DNA of 64,000 nt from Streptomyces spiralis (GTDB lineage Bacteria; Actinomycetota; Actinomycetes; Streptomycetales; Streptomycetaceae). A model generated the notes under the pieces. That model did not search any database, had not been told where the DNA came from, and worked only from the letters and a program-made list of their open reading frames with translations. The position numbers and the translations under genes are program-made. Location of the stretch: assembly GCF_014654675.1 (NCBI RefSeq), contig NZ_BNBC01000003.1, positions 105,102 to 169,101 on the forward strand, given 5' to 3'. Positions 50,983 to 59,383 of the stretch are shown here, in pieces (the first letter of the stretch is position 1; every line of letters begins with the position of its first letter).

Positions 50983-51903
50983 TCAGGCCGAGATGCTCCG
51001 GGCGGGAGCGGCGCCGGCCCCGAAGGCCTCCTCGAAGAACTCCTTCAGGCGGTCGCACAGGAGCAGGAACTCCGGGTGGTCGCTGTACATGAAGTCGTTG
51101 TGCCGCCCGTCGACCGTGTAGAGGGTCTTGGGGGAAGCGGCGGACGCGTACAGGGACAGAGCCTCGTCGTAGGGGTGCAGCGTGTTGCGCTCGCCGTGCG
51201 CGATGAACAGCGGGGTCGGCGAGAGGTTCGCGACCACGCTCTCCACCTTCAGGTCCAGGATGGACTCGGTGAACTGCAGCCGCGTCGGGTGCCCGAAGCC
51301 GTAGACCTGCGCCAGCTCCTTCTGGACGTAGTCGTCGGTCGCCGGGTCCAGCGGATAGTGGGCGAACGTGTCCGCGAGCTTGGACTCGCCCTGGAGGACT
51401 CGGTGCACTCGGTCCTCCTCCACCTCGCCGACGATCTTCCGAAACTCGTCGTAGGTGTGGATGGACTTGAGCCAGCGCTCCCCGTCGTAGAAGCCGTTCA
51501 GGGCGGCCACGCCGGCGACGTCCCCGCCCTTCTCGGCGGCGAGGACGACGTTCGCGGCCCCCATGCCCCAGCCGACGAGGCCGACACGGCGGGGGTCGAT
51601 GTCCTCCTGCGCGCGGATGAACGTCACGGCGTTGCGCACGTCCTGGGCCTGCTCCTCGATCAGGACCCGGCCCTTCTCGCCCTCGCTGTCCGCCATGCCC
51701 CGGTAGTCGAAGCCCAGGCACACGAACCCGCGCTCGGTCATCCGTCCGGCGAACATCTTCGGGTAGAACTCGTTGAACCCCTGGTAGCCGGAGTTGATCA
51801 CCAGGGCCGGGTGCTGTCCGCCGTCCGACAGGTCGTCGGGGTAGTAGACGGTGGCCTTGAGGCGGCAGCCCTCGCTGTAGAAAGTCGTTTCCTTCTCGAT
51901 CAC
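50983..51903 (-). CDS. alpha/beta-hydrolase-fold protein lacking the nucleophile serine
   Basis: Dienelactone-hydrolase-like protein of 306 aa. Recognisable fold elements: ALVINSGYQGFNEFYPKMFA, GFVCLGFDYRGMADSEGEKG, then the nucleophile elbow GLVGWGMGAANVVLAAE, which reads G-W-G-M-G instead of GxSxG. The usual acid-turn reads FIAHGERNTLHPYDEA, with Asn where Asp is common. A C-terminal His is present in TVDGRHNDFM. So it may be a pseudoenzyme or use other chemistry. GTG 51903 is used (AAGGAG 7 nt upstream), excluding a non-conserved 22-residue extension. Located upstream of the IclR gene on the same strand. Fold sure; activity unknown. Confidence 0.8.
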   Translation of the reverse strand: MIEKETTFYSEGCRLKATVYYPDDLSDGGQHPALVINSGYQGFNEFYPKMFAGRMTERGFVCLGFDYRGMADSEGEKGRVLIEEQAQDVRNAVTFIRAQEDIDPRRVGLVGWGMGAANVVLAAEKGGDVAGVAALNGFYDGERWLKSIHTYDEFRKIVGEVEEDRVHRVLQGESKLADTFAHYPLDPATDDYVQKELAQVYGFGHPTRLQFTESILDLKVESVVANLSPTPLFIAHGERNTLHPYDEALSLYASAASPKTLYTVDGRHNDFMYSDHPEFLLLCDRLKEFFEEAFGAGAAPARSISA

Positions 51904-52088
51904 CGCAGTGCTCCTTGCGCTTGGTGCGTCCGACGGGTTCACCATCGGCGCACGATGCAATGAGCGCAATCACGCAGTGCGTTTTCTGCAACTTCCGGCC
52001 GCTGCCGAGACTTCAGGGACGCACGTCCTTGGTGCAGCGGTCGGGGGTGCCGGGCCGGACGTGGCGCCGTCCGGCCCGGCGTGCTCCG

Positions 52089-52712
52089 TCAGTCGGATCG
52101 CGCGGCCCGGACGGGCCCGACCGACTGCAGGGTCGGCACCACCGGCTCGATGGTGCCGTCCGCGGCGAAGCGCATACGGTCGATCGTCGTCTCGCGATGG
52201 GTGCCGTCCCCACCGGCCCTGCCGGGGCCGTTCAGGGCGAACCGGTGGTAGGCGATGTACCAGTCGTCGGTGCCGGGGACGTTCACCACCGAGTGGTGGC
52301 CGGTGCCGAGGATTCCGTGGTCCGGGCGCTTGGACAGGATCGTGCCTCGCTTGGTCCACGGTCCCAGTGGAGTCGGCCCGGTCGCGTAGGCGACGTGGTA
52401 GTTCTCGCTGCGGGTGTCGTCCTCGGACCACATGAAGTAGTACGTGCCCTTGCGCTTGATCACGAAGGAACCCTCGCGGAAGTTGTCCGTGGTGATGTCC
52501 TTGACCTCGGCCGGGTCGTACGACGTCATGTCCGCGTTGAGCGGGACGACGTAGGCATGCCCGTTGCCCCAGTAGAGGTAGGACTGCCCGTCGTCGTCCG
52601 TGAAGACGGCCGGGTCGATCATCTGGCCGCTCAGGCTCCCGCCCTTGGCGACCAGGGGCTTGCCCAGTGCGTCCTTGACCTTCGGATTGTCGGGATTTCG
52701 AACAGGGTTCGC
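52089..52712 (-). pseudogene. 5'-truncated GH43 glycoside hydrolase remnant
   Basis: Only about 208 C-terminal residues of a family 43 (arabinofuranosidase/xylosidase-type) beta-propeller remain. Clear blocks: QMIDPAVFTDDDGQSYLYWG with the pKa-modulating Asp, NFREGSFVIKRKGTYYFMWS with the general-acid Glu, and GTGHHSVVNVPGTDDWYIAY. An in-frame stop at 52713-52715 bounds the frame and no start or ribosome site precedes it. The first blades with the catalytic base Asp are absent, so the protein could not be active. The first ATG (52622) lies well inside the domain. Next to the GH35 gene, it suggests a former pectin or hemicellulose side-chain locus. Confidence 0.85.
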
Positions 52713-52883
52713 TCAACCGGTCAGACGCTAGAGGCGCGTCCATGACCCGTCAATGCCCGTGTAAGCCCTTTCTACTCGGTACGGCACGCGCGCCGCCGCC
52801 CCTCGAAGCAAGCGGTTCCAGTGGATTGACGGCAGGTCACGCACTCACTAGTGTTCCGGCGGCATCGCGACATCCTGAACAAC

Positions 52884-52899
52884 GTTCGATATGACGAAC
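52884..52899. promoter_or_regulatory. small dyad upstream of GH35 gene
   Basis: GTTCG-ATATGA-CGAAC is an inverted repeat with 5-bp arms, AT-rich at the centre, 90-105 bp before the GH35 start. It may be an operator for a sugar-responsive repressor encoded elsewhere. The 283-bp stretch 52706-52988 holds no other feature that I can support. Confidence 0.35.
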
Positions 52900-52988
52900 A
52901 GCCATGACCGTCCGGGGCACCGGACGCAGTCAGGGTTCGGCATGCGTTCAGGCACCACGCTCATCGCAGTCACCGAGGAGAACCGCCT

Positions 52989-55973
52989 GTGGAACTGTCC
53001 CGTCGCGCCTTCACCACTCTGACCGGGGCGGCGGCCCTGACCGCGGCCCTGCCGACCGCCGCTCGTGCCGCCGTCCCCCAGGCGGGCTCGGGCGCGCAGG
53101 CCGCGCGGCACACCGTCACCTTCGACCGGTACTCACTCGTCGTCGACGGTGAACGTGTGCCGCTGTGGTCCGGTGAGGTGCACCCCTTCCGCCTGCCCAG
53201 CCCCTCGCTGTGGCGGGACGTGCTCCAGAAGATGCGGGCGAGCGGCTACAACGCCGTGTCCGTCTACGCCTCCTGGAACTACCACTCGCCGGCACCCGGC
53301 CACTACGACTTCACCGGCGTCCGCGACCTCGGCCGCTTCCTCGACATGGCCGCCGAGACCGGCCTGTACGTCATCGCCCGGCCCGGCCCGTACATCAACG
53401 GCGAGACGGACGCCGGAGGTTTTCCCGGCTGGCTGACCGCCACCTCCGGCCATGCCCGCACCAGCGACCCCGACTACCTCGAGTACGCCGACGAATGGCT
53501 CACCGCCGTCAACGAGGTGATCGCCCCTCGCCAGTACACCAAGGGCCGCGGCACCGTCGTGCTCTACCAGCTGGAGAACGAGTACGCCTCGTACGTGACC
53601 AGCGCGGCCGGCCGGGACTACATGGCTCACATGTACGCCAAGGTGCGTGCCGACGGCATCGAGGTGCCGCTGTTCCACAACGACAAGGGCCGCAACGGCT
53701 ACTGGGTCCCCGGATCCTTCTCCACCGGTGACGAGAACGGCCGTTACCTGTACGCCTTCGACGGCTACCCCTCCGCGAGCGGCAACCCGCCCGACTGGGG
53801 CTACTTCGGCCCCGGCGGTGCCAAGGGCGGCTCCACCGCGAGCCCCGACACCCCCGGTTTCCTCGCCGAGTTCGCGGGCGGCTGGTTCGACTGCTGGGGC
53901 GGCGCCGTGTTCGCCGGCCGGGGCTACGAGGGCTCCCGGGCCGAGCGGAACGCGGCGTACGAACGCCGCTTCTATCTCACCAACCTGGCCAACGGCATCA
54001 AGATCCACAACGTCTACATGACGTTCGGCGGCACCTCATGGGGCTGGCTGCCCGCGCCCGTCGTCTACACCTCCTACGACTACGGCGCCGCCATCGACGA
54101 GGCCCGCAACCTCACCTCGAAGATCCCGCCGATGAAGCAGATCGGCTCCATGCTCGAGACCTTCCCCGACCTGGCCCGGCTCGACCGTGCCGAGGACGCC
54201 GCCGCGAGCAGCACGTCCGTACGCGTCTACCACCTGGCCGACCCCGAGCGCGGCTCTCACCTGTACTTCCTGCGCAACGACACCACCGGCGACGCCATGT
54301 GCACCCTGCCGGTGACCACCGTCGCGGGCACCGTGACCGTGCCGGCCGCGGGCGGCGGCCTCAAGGTGGCCGCCAAGGACATGAAGGTGCTCGCCACCAA
54401 CCTCTCGCTGGGGCGCCGGGCGCTGCTCTACACCACCGCCCAGCCGATGTGGCGGGCCACCGGTCCGGTGCAGGACCTCGCGGTTCTCACCGGCCGCCCC
54501 GGGGACCCGGTCGAGATCGTCATGAAGAGCAGCAGCCGGCCCACGGTGACAACGGCGGGCGGCAACGCCGAGGCCGTCCACGACCCGGATGCGGGCACCC
54601 TGCGGATCAACGCCGTCCTCGACGGACTCACCCGTGTCCGCGTCGAGGGCGGCGACCAGGAGGTGCCGTTGACGCTGCTGCTGGCCGACGACACGGCGAC
54701 CACCGGACTCTGGCCCCGTACCACCGACGACGGCGCCCTGCTCGTCAGCGGCCCGGCCCTGGTGCGCGAGGCCCGCGTGGACGGCGCGACCGTCCACCTC
54801 ACCGGCGACACGACCGCCCCGAGCGACCTGGAGATCTGGTCGCCGCGGCGGATCCGGACCGTCGTGTGGAACGGCCGCCGGGTACCGGTCACGGCCACCG
54901 GATCCGGCAGTCTGGCCTCCCGCGGCCGGCTGGCCGGCCCGGCCGACGTGGCCCTGCCCGCGCTCACGGGATGGCGCTACGCCCCGGAGAACCCCGAGTC
55001 CCGGCCGGAGTTCGACGACGGCGACTGGAAGGTCTGCGACCTGACCACCACGCACAGCACCACGAAGGTGCCCGCCGGACAGCCCGCCGTGCTCTTCGCC
55101 GACGACTACGGCTTCCACTACGGCGACGTCTGGTACCGCGCCCGGGTGGCGGACGCGAGCAGCGCGCAGAGCCTGGCCCTGACCTATCAGACCGGCACGC
55201 TCGGCCTGCTGATGGCCTGGTGGGACGGACGGCCGCTCGGCACCCACCGGCTGCCCACGCCCACCAAGGACCAGTCGACCTGGAGCACCTGGTCCGGCAC
55301 GGCGACCTTCACCGTCCCCGCCGACCTGCGCGGCGACGGCCCGCACACCGTGGCGGTACTGGTCCGGCGCATGGCGCACGAGGAGGACGGCGGCGCCAAC
55401 GACGCCTTCAAGTCCGCCCGCGGCCTGACCGCCGCCACCCTGGACGGTGCTCCGCTGACCTGGCGCATCCAAGGGGCCGCCGCGCCCGACCCGGTCCGCG
55501 GACCGCTCAACACCGGCGGCCTGTACGGCGAACGCGAGGGCTGGCACCTGCCCGGCTTCCCCGACCGGCAGTGGACCCCGGTGACCCTGCCGCACACCGA
55601 CACCCGGCAGGGCGTGGCCTGGTACCGCACCGACTTCCAGCTGTCCGTCGACCGCGGCACCGACGCCTCGCTGGGTCTGACCTTCACCGACGATCCGTCC
55701 CGGGCCTACCGGGTGCAGATATTCCTCAACGGCTGGAACCTCGGCCAGTACGTCAACGACGTCGGCCCTCAGCACACCTTCGTCCTGCCGAGCGGCATCC
55801 TCGATCCCCGCGGCCGCAACACCCTGGCCCTCGCTGTCCTCTCCGACGGCACCGCGCCCGCGGGCCCGCCGCAGCCCACGCTCACCGTGCTCGGGCTGGC
55901 GGCCGGTGGTGTGCCCGTGGAGAAGGTCACCTCACCCGTCTACACACCAGGCACCATAGGCACTAGGCACTAG
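52989..55973 (+). CDS. Tat-exported GH35 beta-galactosidase
   Basis: Secreted galactosidase of 994 aa. GTG 52989 has GAGGAGAA 7 nt upstream. N-terminal ELSRRAFTTLTGAAALTAAL holds a twin-arginine motif followed by Ala-rich h-region, so Tat export is likely. Barrel: DRYSLVVDGERVPLWSGEVH near residue 40, proton donor near E198 in YQLENEYASYV, nucleophile near E294 in FLAEFAGGWFDCWGG, then SWGWLPAPVVYTSYDYGA. C-terminal jelly-roll domains include VWYRARVADASS and GVAWYRTDFQLSVDRGT with FLNGWNLGQYVNDVGPQHTF. The last residues (GTRH) and the stop are encoded by the heptamer repeat. Related to the GH35 at the left edge but without its inserted module. Confidence 0.93.
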   Translation: MELSRRAFTTLTGAAALTAALPTAARAAVPQAGSGAQAARHTVTFDRYSLVVDGERVPLWSGEVHPFRLPSPSLWRDVLQKMRASGYNAVSVYASWNYHSPAPGHYDFTGVRDLGRFLDMAAETGLYVIARPGPYINGETDAGGFPGWLTATSGHARTSDPDYLEYADEWLTAVNEVIAPRQYTKGRGTVVLYQLENEYASYVTSAAGRDYMAHMYAKVRADGIEVPLFHNDKGRNGYWVPGSFSTGDENGRYLYAFDGYPSASGNPPDWGYFGPGGAKGGSTASPDTPGFLAEFAGGWFDCWGGAVFAGRGYEGSRAERNAAYERRFYLTNLANGIKIHNVYMTFGGTSWGWLPAPVVYTSYDYGAAIDEARNLTSKIPPMKQIGSMLETFPDLARLDRAEDAAASSTSVRVYHLADPERGSHLYFLRNDTTGDAMCTLPVTTVAGTVTVPAAGGGLKVAAKDMKVLATNLSLGRRALLYTTAQPMWRATGPVQDLAVLTGRPGDPVEIVMKSSSRPTVTTAGGNAEAVHDPDAGTLRINAVLDGLTRVRVEGGDQEVPLTLLLADDTATTGLWPRTTDDGALLVSGPALVREARVDGATVHLTGDTTAPSDLEIWSPRRIRTVVWNGRRVPVTATGSGSLASRGRLAGPADVALPALTGWRYAPENPESRPEFDDGDWKVCDLTTTHSTTKVPAGQPAVLFADDYGFHYGDVWYRARVADASSAQSLALTYQTGTLGLLMAWWDGRPLGTHRLPTPTKDQSTWSTWSGTATFTVPADLRGDGPHTVAVLVRRMAHEEDGGANDAFKSARGLTAATLDGAPLTWRIQGAAAPDPVRGPLNTGGLYGEREGWHLPGFPDRQWTPVTLPHTDTRQGVAWYRTDFQLSVDRGTDASLGLTFTDDPSRAYRVQIFLNGWNLGQYVNDVGPQHTFVLPSGILDPRGRNTLALAVLSDGTAPAGPPQPTLTVLGLAAGGVPVEKVTSPVYTPGTIGTRH

Positions 55974-56012
55974 GCACTAGGCACTAGGCACTAGGCACTA
56001 GGCACTAGGCAC
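55957..56012. repeat. heptanucleotide tandem repeat, eight TAGGCAC units
   Basis: Eight perfect head-to-tail copies of TAGGCAC (56 bp). Because 7 is not a multiple of 3, each plus-strand frame meets a TAG within 21 bp. The reverse strand reads GTGCCTA and also supplies TAG. The GH35 stop (55971-55973) and the stop of the convergent chimeric frame (56005-56007) both come from this repeat. Slipped-strand mispairing is the likely origin. Confidence 0.95.
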
Positions 56013-56289
56013 CGAGATAGTCGATGCGCCGCCCGCCGCCGGCGAGTTGGGTGACGACCTCGGGGTCGAGGGCGGTGCCGCCCGCCGCGACCCTGCTCAG
56101 GGCATCGGTGAACTCGGCCACGCTGGCGACCCGGTCCTTGAGCAGGTAGCAGACGCCCACGGAGCCGGCCGCGAGGAGCCCGTTGGGGCCGAGAAAGCCG
56201 GTGACGGCGCCGGGACGGACGTCGAAGTCGAGGGCGTCGACGGCGACGGTCCGTCCGTAGCGTTTGGTGAGTCCGCGGGCTTCGATCAT
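56005..56289 (-). pseudogene. chimeric remnant: ABC ATPase N-terminus joined to response-regulator receiver end
   Basis: The 94-codon frame begins with a good start (AGGAAA 6 nt before ATG 56289) and the first 40 residues of an ABC ATPase: [20 protein letters not shown], then [14 protein letters not shown]. It stops in mid Walker A, without the AGKST. It then runs straight into [20 protein letters not shown] and [16 protein letters not shown], the end of a NarL/LuxR-type receiver domain with its switch Lys. The HTH domain is missing; the frame ends RIDYLGA at a TAG made by the heptamer repeat. A deletion has fused two genes that are often neighbours in exporter loci. It cannot bind ATP or act as a regulator. 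Confidence 0.85.
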
Positions 56290-56479
56290 GGGTGTTTCCT
56301 GGTCGCTTGGCTCATGCCTCGAAGCCATGGCTCACCGTCCCACGCCCGGAACGTGGCTGGCCTCCGTCTTCGGCTGGGGTATTTCCCCCAGACCCCGCCC
56401 GTGAGCCGGCCGCCACCGCGCTGACCGCAGGCGGGCCGTCCGCGCGCGGTCGATCTCCGCCACGGTCTTCGGCGTGCTC

Positions 56480-57943
56480 TCAGCTGATGGTGACGACGCG
56501 TGCCCAGGGCGGCGGTGCGGCGGGTGTGTAGTCGGGGTTCTCGTCGTTCACGGCGCGGGCGGGGCGGGGGAAGAGACCGACGACGGTGCGGCAGGGCGGC
56601 TGCGCGGAGGGCCACGGCGTCTGTCCGTCCGTCAGGGCGACGATCACGTCCGGGCGAGGCCGGGAGCGGAGCGCCCGGGAGAAACCGGAGCGCAGATCCG
56701 TTCCCCCGCCGCCGACCAGTTCGATGTTCTCGGCCCGGCACAGCGGTACGGCGACCCCGGCCGCCGCGTCGCAGGAGATCACCGAGACCAGGTCGCGCCG
56801 CCCGCCCACCGCCCGCGAGATCGCCGCCACCTCCAGCAGCGCGCTGCCCAGCTCGGCGTCGCTCACCGACCCGGAGGTGTCGATCACCACGCACACCCGG
56901 GGCGGCGTGCGGCGCAGGCTGGGCAGCAGCACCCCGGGGACACCGGCCGAGCGCCGGGACGGCCGCCGGTAGCTGTGGTTCTCGCCCACCCCCGGCGCGC
57001 CCGCGGCCGAGCGGACCGCCGCCCCCAGCAACTGCCGCCAGGGCTGCGGCGGATGGAACGCCTCTTCCGCCCACCGGCGCCAGCCCTCCGGCGCGTTGCC
57101 AGGCCGGCCCTTGATGCCCTCCGCGACCCGGAAGCGCACGGCGTCCCGCTGCTGCCTGCTCAGCCCGTGCGCCCCGTCCGGCCCCAGCTCCCACGGCCGG
57201 TGCTGACCGTCGGCACCGCTGCCGCAGTCCAGCCAGGCCAGATCCGCGGCGAGCCCGGACATCGACGCCGTCCGCAGGTACTCCTCCATCAGCAGCCCGT
57301 CGGGCAGCCGCAGCAGTGACGGCAGCGCGGCTCCGGCGGGCACGGGGAGGCCATCGCCGTAGATGTCGTCGTTGATCTCGAAGTCGGCGGCGATGTTCCT
57401 CCGCAGCCTGCTCCGGCTCTCGGCCGAGGAGAACCCCGTCTCGTTTCGCTCACCCGGCCCGTGCTCCTCATGTTGGCGCGCATACCGTTCGCCCCGCTCG
57501 TGGTGGTCCCGCAGCAGATGGGAGACCTCGTGCACCCAGACGCCCGCCAGCTCCTCCACAGGGGTGCGCGCCACGAAGCCGGGAGAGACGTAGCAGCGCC
57601 AGTACGCGTCCACCGCCATGGTCGGCACCGACCGGTCCTCCACGACGTGCAGCGCGAAGAGTGCGTCGGCCAGGTAGGGACGGACCTTCACCGCGTGGAG
57701 GCGGGCGGCCAACAACTTCTCCATGTCCAGAGCAGGTCCGGGCCGCTCGGCCGCTCGGCCCGGCACGGTGGCCCGCACCGGGCGCGGCGGCGCGGGCGGG
57801 GACATCGGGCGCGGGCGCGGCATCGGGCGTGGAGCCGGGTGCGGGCCCGCGTGGGGACCCGGGTGCGGACCCTGGTGGGGGCCCAGGTCGGGACCTGAGT
57901 GCGGGCCCGGGTGCGGGCCCGGGTGCTTGGTGGTTCCCGTCAT
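56480..57943 (-). CDS. VWA-like domain protein with metallopeptidase-like N-half (DUF2201 type)
   Basis: Protein of 487 aa. Residues 6-60 are a low-complexity GPH tract (HPGPHPGPHSGPDLGPHQGP onward) then Pro/Arg-rich. A metallopeptidase-like domain follows: WRCYVSPGFV, GVWVHEVSHLLRDHHERGER (HExxH-like HEVSH near residue 147) and NIAADFEINDD. The C-terminal third is a VWA-type fold with the MIDAS start VCVVIDTSGSVSDAELGSAL near 345, GGGGTDLRSGF and VALTDGQTPWP. ATG 57943 overlaps the ATPase stop by 4 bp (ATGA). Together with the MoxR ATPase it forms a chaperone-like pair; the role is unknown. Confidence 0.82.
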   Translation of the reverse strand: MTGTTKHPGPHPGPHSGPDLGPHQGPHPGPHAGPHPAPRPMPRPRPMSPPAPPRPVRATVPGRAAERPGPALDMEKLLAARLHAVKVRPYLADALFALHVVEDRSVPTMAVDAYWRCYVSPGFVARTPVEELAGVWVHEVSHLLRDHHERGERYARQHEEHGPGERNETGFSSAESRSRLRRNIAADFEINDDIYGDGLPVPAGAALPSLLRLPDGLLMEEYLRTASMSGLAADLAWLDCGSGADGQHRPWELGPDGAHGLSRQQRDAVRFRVAEGIKGRPGNAPEGWRRWAEEAFHPPQPWRQLLGAAVRSAAGAPGVGENHSYRRPSRRSAGVPGVLLPSLRRTPPRVCVVIDTSGSVSDAELGSALLEVAAISRAVGGRRDLVSVISCDAAAGVAVPLCRAENIELVGGGGTDLRSGFSRALRSRPRPDVIVALTDGQTPWPSAQPPCRTVVGLFPRPARAVNDENPDYTPAAPPPWARVVTIS

Positions 57944-59253
57944 CGGCGTTCCCCCGAAGCGCGCCCGCCGCCGGCCGCCGCGGCCCGCCCCACCGACCTC
58001 TCCGCCCGCCGGGCGAGACCGACCACCCCGGCCAGCCGCTCCACCGACTGCGGCACCTCCCACTCATCGCGCCGCAGCGCGGCCAGTGTCGTCGCCGGGG
58101 CGACCAGCAGGTCCGGGGCGCCGGTCTCCAGCGCCCGTGCCAGCACCGCCCAGCCCGCTTCCCAGCGCTGTCGCTCCGGCCGCGCTCCTACGGCGGCCAC
58201 CACCGCCTCCAGCGCCGCCTGACGCAGGTCGCCTCGGACCGGAAGGTCCGCGGATGCCGGATCGGCCAGCAGGGACTCCGGGTCCGGCAGGTCCATCCGG
58301 TCCAGATGAGCGAGGAGTTCGAGCCCCGGCCCGTCCCCCACCGCGCCCCGCACCAGCAGTGCCAGCACCTCCCGGGACACGGAGGCCGCCGTGGCGAAGG
58401 CGAGCAGGGTCAGTGCGGCCTCCCAGCTCCGAGGCGAGGGCCAGGCACCGCCACGCCGTGTCTCGCTGCTCGGCAGCCGGTGGATCAGTGTCGGCCGGGC
58501 CCGAAGGAAGCCGCAGACCGCGCGCCGCGCGAAATCGACCGCTTCCACCAGCCGCTGCGGCACCAGCCGGGGCAGCTGCGCCCGGGGCCAGACCCCGCCC
58601 AACCCGCGCACCACCACATCCGGATCGTGCACCCAGTACAGGTGCACGAAGCGGTTGGCCAGCGGCGGGCTCAGCTCCCATCCGTCCGCGGCCGAGGCGC
58701 GCGGATTGGCGGCAGCCACGATCCGTACCCCCGGCGGCAGTTGCAGCGCACCGACCCTGCGCTCCAGGACGACCCGGAGCAGGGCGGCCTGGACGGCCGG
58801 GGTGGCGGTGGACAGCTCGTCCAGGAAGAGCAGCCCCCGCCCGGCCCGAACGAGCTCGACGGCCCACTGCGGCGGCGCCATCGGCACACCCTGCACGGCC
58901 GGGTCGTCGCCCACGACGGGCAGCCCGGAGAAGTCGGACGGCTCGTGGACGCTGGCGATCACGGTGGTCAGCGGGAGGTCGAGGGAGGCGGCGAGCTGGG
59001 TGAGGGCCGCGGTCTTGCCGATGCCCGGCTCGCCCCAGAGCAGCACGGGCAGGTCGGCCGCGACGGCCAGCGTGAGCGCTTGAAGCTGCTCGTCGGGGCG
59101 CGGCTCGGTGGTGCTCGTCCGCAGGAGGGTCAGCAGGTCGTCGGCGAGGGTGAGTTGGGCGGCGTCTGCGGACCGGTCGGCGGGGGCGGATTCGGGCGCG
59201 GCGGCCGCGGACGGACCCGGGGACGGGGCAGGCAGGACAGTGCTGGAGGTCAT
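57940..59253 (-). CDS. MoxR-family AAA+ ATPase
   Basis: ATPase of 437 aa. Residues 1-30 are a Pro/Ala-rich tail. AAA+ motifs: Walker A VLLWGEPGIGKTAALTQLA near residue 75, Walker B GRGLLFLDELSTATPAVQAA near 140, sensor 1 VRIVAAANPRASAADGWELS, the arginine-finger region PPLANRFVHLYW and lid SPRSWEAALTLLAFATAA. Members of this clade pair with VWA/DUF2201 proteins to remodel client proteins. ATG 59253 is chosen (AGGTGAT 4 nt upstream) over GTG/ATG 3 codons before. Its stop overlaps the VWA start. Upstream lies a third, unknown gene of the set. Confidence 0.87.
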   Translation of the reverse strand: MTSSTVLPAPSPGPSAAAAPESAPADRSADAAQLTLADDLLTLLRTSTTEPRPDEQLQALTLAVAADLPVLLWGEPGIGKTAALTQLAASLDLPLTTVIASVHEPSDFSGLPVVGDDPAVQGVPMAPPQWAVELVRAGRGLLFLDELSTATPAVQAALLRVVLERRVGALQLPPGVRIVAAANPRASAADGWELSPPLANRFVHLYWVHDPDVVVRGLGGVWPRAQLPRLVPQRLVEAVDFARRAVCGFLRARPTLIHRLPSSETRRGGAWPSPRSWEAALTLLAFATAASVSREVLALLVRGAVGDGPGLELLAHLDRMDLPDPESLLADPASADLPVRGDLRQAALEAVVAAVGARPERQRWEAGWAVLARALETGAPDLLVAPATTLAALRRDEWEVPQSVERLAGVVGLARRAERSVGRAAAAGGGRASGERR

Positions 59254-59383
59254 GGGCATCACCTGGGGTGGGACGAGGGAACGGGCGGAACGGCCCGCCC
59301 CGGAGGACGGTGGAGACGTGCGGCGCGGCGCACCATGCGCGGTGCGCGGTGCGGAAAAGGGAGTTTCGGCGGGGAGACGCCGG

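Noticed and set aside
55957..56012. Heptamer array considered as CRISPR or as a phase-variable switch
   Set aside because: There are no spacers. Copy-number change cannot alter expression much because every frame meets a stop within 21 bp.
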